Source: Parvularcula sp964219355 (lineage in GTDB: Bacteria; Pseudomonadota; Alphaproteobacteria; Caulobacterales; Parvularculaceae). Taken from it: DNA of 64,000 bases. Of the stretch, positions 8,189 through 15,445 are shown one piece after another. Position 1 is the stretch's first letter, and every line of letters starts with the position of its first letter. Both the position numbers and the translations under genes were made by a program. The notes under the pieces are model-generated. The model searched no databases, was not told the origin of the DNA, and was given only the letters and a program-made list of their open reading frames with translations. The stretch is taken from the NCBI GenBank assembly GCA_964219355.1, contig CAXPOZ010000004.1, positions 124,001 through 188,000 on the forward strand, in the 5' to 3' direction.

Positions 8189-10603
8189 TTAATGCGTGAT
8201 CACGGACGGTCCGCCATCGCCGCTATCCTGTGCGGCGCGGGCCTTTGCGGCCAGCTCCTCGGCCTCTTCGTCCCATTCAATGGGAGTCAACGGGCCAGTC
8301 AGCGCGTGTTTGAGGACATCATCGACATGATCGACCGGAATGATCTCGAGATGATCCTTCACATTGTCGGGGATGTCGGCGAGGTCTTTCTCATTTTCCT
8401 GCGGGATCAGGACGGTTTTCGTTCCGGCCCGGAGTGCCGCGAGCAGCTTCTCTTTCAGACCACCAATCGCCAGAACTCGTCCGCGCAAGGAGATCTCGCC
8501 AGTCATGGCGATATCCTTGCGGATCGGAATACCGGTCAGCGCCGAGACGATGGCGGTTGCCATCGCAACGCCCGCTGAAGGACCGTCTTTCGGGGTCGCG
8601 CCTTCGGGCACGTGGATGTGGATGTCCTTGCGGTCAAACAGCGGCGGTTTGATGCCGAATTCGATCGCCCTACTACGAACGTATGACGCTGCGGCCGAGA
8701 CACTTTCCTTCATCACGTCTTTGAGGTTGCCGGTCGGCGTCATCCTGCCTTTACCCGGCATCGTGACCGCCTCGATCTTGAGGATTTCACCGCCGGTTTC
8801 GGTCCAGGCAAGGCCCGTCACGACACCGATAATGTCATCGCCCTCGATCTCGCCATAGCGATAGCGCGGCACACCGGAGAAGTCGGCCAGATTGTCCGCT
8901 TCCACCGTCACCTTCTTGAGGTCGTCATCCTGCTCAAGCTTGCGCACAGATTTCCGGGCAAGGTTCGCCAGCTCCCGCTCTAGGTTCCGTACGCCCGCCT
9001 CGCGGGTGTAAAGCCGGATCAGGTTGCGCAGGCCGTCATCAGAGAGCTCGAATTCCTTCTCCGTCAGCCCGTGATTTTCAAGCTGTTTGGAAATAAGGTG
9101 GCGCCGCGCAATCTCGACTTTTTCATCTTCCGTATAGCCCGGAATGCGGATGATCTCCATCCGGTCAAGCAGGGGTTGCGGCATGTTGAGCGAGTTCGCG
9201 GTCGTGATGAACATCACGTCCGAGAGGTCATAGTCGACTTCGAGATAGTGATCCGAGAACGTATCATTCTGCGCCGGATCCAGCACCTCAAGCAGCGCCG
9301 AGGCCGGATCACCACGGAAATCATGACCCATCTTGTCGATCTCATCGAGCAGGAAGAGCGGATTTGATTTCTTCACCTTCTTCATCGACTGGATGATCTT
9401 GCCCGGCATGGAACCAATATAGGTCCGCCGGTGACCACGGATCTCCGCTTCGTCCCGCACGCCGCCAAGCGACACACGGACGAATTCGCGGCTGACCGCT
9501 TTCGCCACCGATTTGCCGAGCGAGGTCTTGCCCACACCCGGCGGGCCGACAAGGCACAGGATCGGGCCTTTGAGCTTGTTGGTGCGTTTCTGGACCGCAA
9601 GATATTCGATGATCCGTTCCTTGACTTTCTCAAGGCCGTAATGGTCTTCATCGAGCTGGGCTTCGGCCTTGCCAAGATCAATCTTGATTTTGGAACGCGT
9701 GTTCCACGGGATCGCGGTCAGCCAGTCGAGATAGTTCCGCACAACGGTTGATTCAGCTGACATCGGCGACATCTGGCGCAGCTTTTTGAGCTCCGCCTCT
9801 GCCTTTGTCCGGGCTTCTTTTGACAGCTTGGTCTTTTCGATCTTCTCTTCGATCTCAGACAGCTCGTCCTTGCCGTCATCGCCCTCGCCGAGTTCCTTCT
9901 GAATGGCCTTCATCTGCTCATTCAGGTAATATTCGCGCTGGGTTTTCTCCATCTGTCGTTTGACACGCCCACGGATCTTTTTCTCGACCTGAAGGACACT
10001 CATCTCGCCTTCCATGAAACCGTAGACGGCTTCAAGCCGCGAGGCGACATTGGCGATTTCAAGAAGCTCCTGCTTCTCGGCAATCTTCAGGTTGAGATGC
10101 GAAGCCACAGTGTCAGCCAGCTTTGACGGCTCGTCGATCTGGCCGATCGAAACGATGACCTCCGGGCTGACCCGCTTGTTGAGCTTCACGTAAGACTCAA
10201 ACTGGGTGTTCACGGAACGAACGAGCGCCTCGACCTCGGCATCATCACCGAAGGTCTCGTCAAGGACGACTGCGTCGGCCTCGAAATAGGACTCATTGTC
10301 CGAATAATCGACGATCTCGGCACGCTCCCCGCCCTCGACCAGCACTTTGACCGTGCCATCGGGCAGTTTGAGGAGCTGCAACACCTTGGCGAGAACGCCG
10401 ACCTTGTAGATATCGTCTGGACGCGGATCGTCATCACCGGCGTCTTTTTGCGCGGCGAGCAGGATTTCCCGGTCATTCTCCATCACGACTTCGAGCGCGC
10501 GTACGGATTTCTCGCGACCGACGAATAGCGGCACGACCATATGCGGGAAGACGACGATGTCCCTTAAAGGGAGAACAGGAAAGCTTCGCGGTTCTTGCGA
10601 CAT
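8189..10603 (-). CDS. lon: ATP-dependent protease Lon
   Basis: An 804-residue LonA protease that degrades misfolded and regulatory proteins in the cytosol (in Caulobacter, including DnaA and CcrM). The N-terminal substrate-binding domain starts with FPVLPLRDIVVFPHMVVPLF. The AAA+ module has Walker A GPPGVGKTSLGKS, Walker B PLFLLDEIDKM and an arginine-finger region. The C-terminal protease domain has the catalytic serine in DGPSAGVAMA (about residue 680) and the catalytic lysine in GGLKEKLLAALRAG. Monocistronic, with a possible heat-shock promoter 100-125 bases upstream. Confidence 0.98.
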   Translation of the reverse strand: MSQEPRSFPVLPLRDIVVFPHMVVPLFVGREKSVRALEVVMENDREILLAAQKDAGDDDPRPDDIYKVGVLAKVLQLLKLPDGTVKVLVEGGERAEIVDYSDNESYFEADAVVLDETFGDDAEVEALVRSVNTQFESYVKLNKRVSPEVIVSIGQIDEPSKLADTVASHLNLKIAEKQELLEIANVASRLEAVYGFMEGEMSVLQVEKKIRGRVKRQMEKTQREYYLNEQMKAIQKELGEGDDGKDELSEIEEKIEKTKLSKEARTKAEAELKKLRQMSPMSAESTVVRNYLDWLTAIPWNTRSKIKIDLGKAEAQLDEDHYGLEKVKERIIEYLAVQKRTNKLKGPILCLVGPPGVGKTSLGKSVAKAVSREFVRVSLGGVRDEAEIRGHRRTYIGSMPGKIIQSMKKVKKSNPLFLLDEIDKMGHDFRGDPASALLEVLDPAQNDTFSDHYLEVDYDLSDVMFITTANSLNMPQPLLDRMEIIRIPGYTEDEKVEIARRHLISKQLENHGLTEKEFELSDDGLRNLIRLYTREAGVRNLERELANLARKSVRKLEQDDDLKKVTVEADNLADFSGVPRYRYGEIEGDDIIGVVTGLAWTETGGEILKIEAVTMPGKGRMTPTGNLKDVMKESVSAAASYVRSRAIEFGIKPPLFDRKDIHIHVPEGATPKDGPSAGVAMATAIVSALTGIPIRKDIAMTGEISLRGRVLAIGGLKEKLLAALRAGTKTVLIPQENEKDLADIPDNVKDHLEIIPVDHVDDVLKHALTGPLTPIEWDEEAEELAAKARAAQDSGDGGPSVITH

Positions 10604-10700
10604 GAAAACTCCAATCAGGCAGTCATCCGGCAGGCCTCATCACGCGAGCGTCCGGGCCGGATTTCGGGAATTGTGACGCGATCTTAGCGCACAGAGGTTA

Positions 10701-10729
10701 ATGTTGGTGAGTTGTGCTGCACTTTCAAC
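10701..10729 (-). promoter_or_regulatory. Candidate RpoH (heat-shock) promoter of lon
   Basis: On the minus strand upstream of lon, GTTGAAA (10723-10729) is followed 15 bases later by CCAACATT (about 10701-10708). This resembles the sigma-32 pattern CTTGAAA-N13-17-CCCCATNT, imperfectly in both boxes. lon is a classic RpoH target, which supports the call; the match alone does not prove it. Confidence 0.35.
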
Positions 10730-10854
10730 GGCTAAACTCATGCAAGATATCCCCTGCTCTTCGCCAATCTAGTCAATGTCAGCATTCGCCATTGCCCGCC
10801 AGTGCGGCGCTGGCTTAAGCGGCAATCCACCAGATCAAGCCCGGGAGGAATGCC

Positions 10855-11853
10855 GTGAAAGCCCTGATGTCCGTCACCGCCGGAGGCCCGGAAACCCTTG
10901 AAATTCGGGAGCTTGAAGATACGGCGCCTGGCCCCGGTCATGTCGCGCTGAAGATCGAGGCAGCAGGGGTGAATTTCCCCGACACGCTGATCATCCGCGA
11001 CCTCTATCAATTCAAACCGCCCCGTCCGTTTATTCCCGGTAATGAAGCTGCCGGCACGATCGAAGCCGTCGGCGACGGGGTCGAAGGACTGAAAGTTGGC
11101 GACCGCGTCGCGGGCCTGATCGGCATTTCCGGCGCCTTTGCGACCCGCGCCGTTGTCCCCGCCCCGGCCCTTTACAAAATCGGCGATCTGCCTGCCGCGA
11201 AAGCTGCCGGCATGGTCATGACCTATGGGACGAGTTTTCACGCGCTGCAGGATCGCGGCACACTCAAATCCGGCGAGACACTCCTCGTTCTTGGTGCTGC
11301 CGGCGGAGTTGGCTCTGCCGCAATCGAGCTTGGCAAGGCGATGGGTGCGAAAGTCGTCGCGGCGGTATCATCGGAAGAAAAAGCCGCCTTCGCTCGCGAC
11401 CTCGGCGCCGATGAGACGGTGATCTATCCCACCGGCGCGCTCGACAAGGACGCAAAGAAAGAGCTGTCCGCCGCCTTCAAGTCCGCCTGCCGCGGCAAGG
11501 GCGCGGATGTCGTCTATGACGCGGTCGGTGGCGATTATGCCGAACCCGCCTTCCGCTCGATTGCCTGGGGCGGACGTTTTCTCGTGGTCGGTTTCCCTGC
11601 CGGGATCCCCTCATTGCCGCTCAACCTGCCGCTCCTCAAAGGCGCGGATATCGTCGGCGTCTTCTTCGGCGGGATGATGCAGGCCGAGCCTGCGCGTCAC
11701 CGCAAGAATATGGAGGCGCTGGTCGCTATGGCGGCAGAAGGCCAGATCTCCCCGCGCATCACCGAGACCTTCCGGCTGGAGAATGCCGCCGAGGCGCTGG
11801 TCAAACTCGAGGCCCGTCAGGCCACCGGCAAGCTCGTCATCGAGATGGAATAA
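10855..11853 (+). CDS. NADPH:quinone oxidoreductase family protein
   Basis: A 332-residue medium-chain dehydrogenase/reductase of the quinone-reductase branch. The N-terminal GroES-like domain contains VNFPDTLIIRDLYQFKP and PGNEAAGTIEAVGDGV. The Rossmann domain has the nucleotide motif VLGAAGGVGSAAIELGKAMG. It lacks the structural-zinc cysteine cluster of alcohol dehydrogenases, as expected for zinc-free quinone/enone reductases. GTG start at 10855 with GGGAGGA 5 bases upstream. Divergent from lon; substrate unknown. Confidence 0.9.
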   Translation: MKALMSVTAGGPETLEIRELEDTAPGPGHVALKIEAAGVNFPDTLIIRDLYQFKPPRPFIPGNEAAGTIEAVGDGVEGLKVGDRVAGLIGISGAFATRAVVPAPALYKIGDLPAAKAAGMVMTYGTSFHALQDRGTLKSGETLLVLGAAGGVGSAAIELGKAMGAKVVAAVSSEEKAAFARDLGADETVIYPTGALDKDAKKELSAAFKSACRGKGADVVYDAVGGDYAEPAFRSIAWGGRFLVVGFPAGIPSLPLNLPLLKGADIVGVFFGGMMQAEPARHRKNMEALVAMAAEGQISPRITETFRLENAAEALVKLEARQATGKLVIEME

Positions 11854-11944
11854 GCGCGGCGCGGACACCGCCAGAAACGCACAAATTTCGCTTCTGGATT
11901 TTCGCCCCTTGCATGGCTGCAAAAATGCTGGCTTACACGGCGAC

Positions 11945-12036
11945 GGAGACGTGGCCGAGTGGTCGAAGGCGCTCCCCTGCTAAGGGAGTAGGCGGTTTGT
12001 CCCGTCTCGTGGGTTCGAATCCCATCGTCTCCGCCA
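11945..12036 (+). tRNA. tRNA-Ser (anticodon GCU)
   Basis: The acceptor stem GGAGACG pairs with CGTCTCC, the D arm is GTGGCCGAGTGGTCGAAGGC, the anticodon stem-loop CTCCC-CTGCTAA-GGGAG carries GCT (reads AGC/AGU codons), a long variable arm typical of serine tRNA follows, and the T arm is GTGGGTTCGAATCCCAT. CCA is encoded (12034-12036). Length is 92 bases. Confidence 0.97.
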
Positions 12037-12162
12037 GTATTTTCCGTGCGCTACCGGCTTCGCCTGTTTAAGCACGGATACTGTCCCACCTAGTTCTTGA
12101 ACCGTATGCGGCAGTGATTAAATAAGTCATCCGTCACAAACGACGGAGAAAGGGGGCGCACT

Positions 12163-12243
12163 ATGGCTAAGCTCATCGCGCGCCTTATCGAACCTCGGCT
12201 CCGGGACTGCTTGTTCCCCGCTCTCGCGGTGGTGGCTCGCTAA
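12163..12243 (+). CDS. Candidate 26-residue small protein
   Basis: An ATG at 12163 preceded by GGAGAAAGGGGG opens a 26-codon frame ending in TAA. The peptide starts MAKLIARLIEPRLRDC and ends LFPALAVVAR: a basic, amphipathic N-terminal half and a hydrophobic C-terminal half, compatible with membrane association. It stands in a 380-base stretch otherwise without genes, between tRNA-Ser and the secreted protein at 12417. I do not recognise it. The ribosome site is good, but with so short a frame, chance or a leader-peptide role are both possible. Confidence 0.4.
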   Translation: MAKLIARLIEPRLRDCLFPALAVVAR

Positions 12244-12253
12244 ACGCGCGCAT

Positions 12254-12405
12254 AGGTGTATCTGGCCGAGTAAAAAATGAAGATACAGCTCCTGTTGGAG
12301 CCCCGGTTTTAGTTTTTCTAGATAACCGCAAATAGAAAACCGCCCCGAAAGGTGGCCTCACCGGCCGGGTCCAACATTCAACGTCGCAACCCGGCTCTCT
12401 TATCT
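12254..12405 (+). ncRNA. Candidate structured RNA region
   Basis: Directly after the small ORF come successive hairpins: TGTATCT...AGATACA (7-bp arms), GCTCC-TGTT-GGAGC, GTTTTTCTA...TAGAAAAC with a bulge, GGTG-GCCT-CACC, and an outer GCCGGGT...ACCCGGC. This density of perfect short stems in a stretch without genes suggests an RNA structure on the plus strand. I see no tmRNA, RNase P, 6S or SRP RNA signature. Together with the small ORF this fills the 12037-12416 gap. The call is tentative, and structure on the minus strand is equally possible. Confidence 0.35.
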
Positions 12406-12416
12406 CATCCCGCCCA

Positions 12417-12977
12417 TTAGTCCTGCGCGATATCGGCCTCATCGCGCCGTGTCGCGACGTAGCGCCAGACGCCTTCAATAGTCGGGCCATCGACATAGTG
12501 ATGATCCATGGAGACTACGAAACGGTTCTCGGTGATGTCGAACAGCGTCAGCGTCGTCCGATATTCCCCGAACTGATCTTTGGCTGATGGCCATGTTTCG
12601 ACCATGCGGTCGTCCTGCCAGACGGCTGTCCCGCCCGCATTGGCCTGCGCGCCAGCTGGTACCCAGGAAACGGCCCAGTTCTCGTTGCAAGCATCATAGG
12701 TCCGCATGGTTGAACCGATGAAGCCTGTCTCGTTGACGAACTGCACCTGCAAATCGGCCTGTAAGGTCTGGCCGTCATGAATAGCGTATACGGACATAAC
12801 GCCAGATCCCTCGAGCAGCGACCGATCCTGCTGCATCGTTGCCGCCTCTATGTCCCAGTCACCAAGAATGAAATCATACTGGGCGGTCGCAGATATCTTC
12901 TCTGTAGCGTTGTCAGCTGCTGAGGCTGTGGCCGAAAATCCGGCAGTCAGGGTGGCGATAATGAAGGTCTTGTACAC
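12417..12977 (-). CDS. Secreted DUF1579-like protein
   Basis: A 186-residue protein with a clear signal peptide (YKTFIIATLTAGFSATASAA, cleavage after ASA or SAA). The mature part starts with YDFILGDWDIEAATMQQD and contains WAVSWVPAGAQ and DGPTIEGVWRYVATR, a pattern shared with DUF1579-type barrels and with the gene at 5823-6320. A GTG start at 12977 is chosen because AGGAGAG lies 5 bases before it and the signal peptide begins there; the frame is open further upstream. Function unknown, probably periplasmic. Confidence 0.75.
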   Translation of the reverse strand: MYKTFIIATLTAGFSATASAADNATEKISATAQYDFILGDWDIEAATMQQDRSLLEGSGVMSVYAIHDGQTLQADLQVQFVNETGFIGSTMRTYDACNENWAVSWVPAGAQANAGGTAVWQDDRMVETWPSAKDQFGEYRTTLTLFDITENRFVVSMDHHYVDGPTIEGVWRYVATRRDEADIAQD

Positions 12978-13269
12978 ACTTACTCTCCTGTTCAGTTGGT
13001 ACACACCGTCCACCCCAAAAAGAACGCGGCACATTTTGGACTTGCTTTTCAGTTGCCAGGGATATCTCCCTGCCCGCCCCTTATAGGCGAGGAGAGACGC
13101 GATAAACACGCCCGACGTCATATACAGACAGTCTCATTTCTACAGGCAGGGCTAGCTGCGGTGCCTATCGAAAGTGAGCCCCCCCCTCCCTTTCCACTGC
13201 CTTTTGCTCTTGACCAAAAGAACGGCTAGACTTCGCCGCTGGGGTATAGTGGGAACGAGGGGTCCCTCC

Positions 13270-14289
13270 ATGACGAAGATCCTGGGGTGGTTCACAGGGA
13301 TCAACATTCTGCTGGGCGTCGTCATTCTTGGCGGCTGCATGATCTATACGCATTTCAGCCTGCCGGCCTTTGCCAGCGCGCCTTATCTCGACGATCCCTA
13401 TCGAGAGGAAGACCTGCAGATCCGCATCATTCGTGACACCCAGCGCCAGCTATACCGGCGCGAGGCTGTCGTCGCGAAGCCGTGGTACTTTAATTACGTC
13501 TGGGAAGAAGATGGCGAGGTTCACGAGATCTCGCTGACGGTCTCACAGCGCTACGTCACCGATTTTGCGTCGATCCCGGTCTATGCGGGATGGTTCGTCA
13601 GCCCCTTCGGCAAGCATTCCGAAGCTTCGGTCGTTCACGATTATCTCTATTCGATCGGCGGGCTGACAAGGCGGGAAGTCGATGCCCTTCTTTATGCCGA
13701 GATGCGAAAGTCTGGCGTTGATCCGTTCCGCGCGGCGCTCGTTTATTCTTCCGTGAGGTTCCGCGGCAATCCTGCCTTTGGACGTGATAATGAGTGGACG
13801 GACAATTTCTACGATGTCGTCGCCCAGGACCGCCTGCCCGAAGGGTGCATGCCGAGCCGTGAAGAAGCGACAAAGGTTTCACAGACCGTGCTCGGAATCG
13901 AAGAATGGAACCGCAATGTCGCCGAGGGTGAATTCCTGTTCCGATCCGAGCAGCGCGCCTATGAGCAGGAAAACTACCTCTATGATCTGTGGTACGGAAA
14001 GTATTCGGCGCCAGCCTGCAAGGAATGGCTGGCCGACGGCATCAAGCGTCTGATCGAGGAGAAATACCTCGTCGCAACGACGAATGCAGACAAGGCGATC
14101 CGCGGCGACATTACGGTCTATGAGGTTGCCGCCTATAATTATCTCCAGCGCTTCAAACCGTCCGATGAGCTGCTAGCGGCGGATATGATGCTGGAAAGGC
14201 TATGCACAACTGATGAGAGCATCGAAACATGGTGCTCTACCCAAGATGGTAGCGGTATCAGCCTTGAAAGCGATCGGGACCCAGAGTAG
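13270..14289 (+). CDS. Membrane-anchored DUF1353 protein
   Basis: A 339-residue protein with an N-terminal membrane anchor (WFTGINILLGVVILGGCMIY) and a DUF1353 domain at residues ~95-185: YVTDFASIPVYAGWFVSP, then SEASVVHDYLYSIGG with the conserved His-Asp, and FRAALVYSSVRFRG. DUF1353 proteins are often phage- or cell-wall-linked; a hydrolase role has been suggested from the conserved D and HD residues, but is unproven. The C-terminal ~130 residues are helical and unfamiliar. The ATG at 13270 follows GAGGGG; the frame extends upstream without a better start. kdsD follows after 30 bases. Confidence 0.75.
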   Translation: MTKILGWFTGINILLGVVILGGCMIYTHFSLPAFASAPYLDDPYREEDLQIRIIRDTQRQLYRREAVVAKPWYFNYVWEEDGEVHEISLTVSQRYVTDFASIPVYAGWFVSPFGKHSEASVVHDYLYSIGGLTRREVDALLYAEMRKSGVDPFRAALVYSSVRFRGNPAFGRDNEWTDNFYDVVAQDRLPEGCMPSREEATKVSQTVLGIEEWNRNVAEGEFLFRSEQRAYEQENYLYDLWYGKYSAPACKEWLADGIKRLIEEKYLVATTNADKAIRGDITVYEVAAYNYLQRFKPSDELLAADMMLERLCTTDESIETWCSTQDGSGISLESDRDPE

Positions 14290-14319
14290 CGCAGCGGCCC
14301 TGATCTCAAGAGGTGGCTG

Positions 14320-15306
14320 ATGGCCGGCAATTCCGAAGACGGCAAAACTGATATCGAAGTCGCCCGCCAGGTGATTGAAACCGAGGCGGCAGCGCTCAGC
14401 GCCCTGCGCGAAACGATCAGCGAAAGCATGACGCAGGCGGTCGATATCCTGATGGGGACGAAAGGCTTCCTGATCGTCGCCGGGGTCGGCAAGTCGGGCC
14501 ATATCGGCCGCAAGATTGCCGCCACCCTCGCCTCTACCGGTACGCCATCCTTTTTCGTCCACCCAACCGAAGCCAGCCACGGCGATCTGGGGATGATCAC
14601 AAAAGGCTCCTCTGTCCTCGCCATCTCCAATTCCGGCGAGACCCGCGAGCTTCGCGATCTCCTGATCTATGCAAAGCGAGAAGACGTTCCGGTCATTGCG
14701 ATTACCGCAAAGTCGCGCAGCTTCCTTGCAAGCCAGGCGACGGTCACGCTTCTCCTGCCCAAAACCGGTGAGGCCTGCCCCAACCAGCTCGCCCCAACGA
14801 GTTCGACGACCATGACGCTGGCGCTGGGCGATGCCCTTGCTGTGGCGGCGATGGCGCGGCGGAACTTCACGCGGGAGGATTTCGGGGCGCGTCATCCGGG
14901 CGGCTCGCTCGGCATGCAGCTTCAGCTGATCGGCGAGTATCTCGCCTTGCGCAAAGAGAGCCCCAATCCGGTGATCACCGAAGACGCAATCTTTGCCGAT
15001 GTGCTGAAGGCTGTTTCCGAGGGGCGCTATGGCGCGGTCTCAGTGATTGATGCGTCAGGTGCCCTCAAGGGTGTCGTTACCGATGGCGATATTCGCCGCG
15101 CGGTCATGGGGCATGAGAATGTCCAGGCCGTCACGGCGCGCCAGATGATGAACCCTACCCCGGTCACCGTTGCCCCGGATGAGCGGATCGGCATTGCTAT
15201 CCAGACCCTCGAGAACCGGCAGATATCCCAGATTATCGTCGAAGAAGCCGGCAGGCCCGTCGGCCTCGTTCACATCAAGGATCTGATGAGCGAAGGCTAT
15301 CTTTAG
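14320..15306 (+). CDS. kdsD: D-arabinose 5-phosphate isomerase (KdsD/KpsF family)
   Basis: Interconverts D-ribulose 5-phosphate and D-arabinose 5-phosphate, the first step to Kdo for lipopolysaccharide. At 328 residues it matches the length of E. coli KdsD. The SIS domain (residues ~35-180) shows GVGKSGHIGRKIAATLASTG and the active-site HPTEASHGDLGM, with SNSGETRE. Two CBS domains follow (~205-325), seen as VIDASGALKGVVTDGDIRRA and QIIVEEAGRPVGLVHIKDL. It starts with ATG at 14320, 30 bases after the DUF1353 gene, so the two may share a transcript. Confidence 0.95.
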   Translation: MAGNSEDGKTDIEVARQVIETEAAALSALRETISESMTQAVDILMGTKGFLIVAGVGKSGHIGRKIAATLASTGTPSFFVHPTEASHGDLGMITKGSSVLAISNSGETRELRDLLIYAKREDVPVIAITAKSRSFLASQATVTLLLPKTGEACPNQLAPTSSTTMTLALGDALAVAAMARRNFTREDFGARHPGGSLGMQLQLIGEYLALRKESPNPVITEDAIFADVLKAVSEGRYGAVSVIDASGALKGVVTDGDIRRAVMGHENVQAVTARQMMNPTPVTVAPDERIGIAIQTLENRQISQIIVEEAGRPVGLVHIKDLMSEGYL

Positions 15307-15445
15307 GCATCTGATGAAAGTCAGGATTGCCGGCATCTGGCCCTCAATCTCGTGTGTACAATTCTGCCCCTGACGCTAAAGTCCGCCCCATTGCGAAGGG
15401 CCTGCATGGACGACAAGGCCCACGTCAGTTCAAAGGGGTTCATCC

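Noticed and set aside
10763..10774. GCCAATCTAGTC shared with 17903-17914
   Set aside because: A shared 12-mer is expected many times by chance in 64 kb.
12037..12416. tmRNA, RNase P RNA, 6S or SRP RNA
   Set aside because: No tmRNA tag or tRNA-like ends, no RNase P P4 core, and no closed-bubble 6S structure could be recognised.
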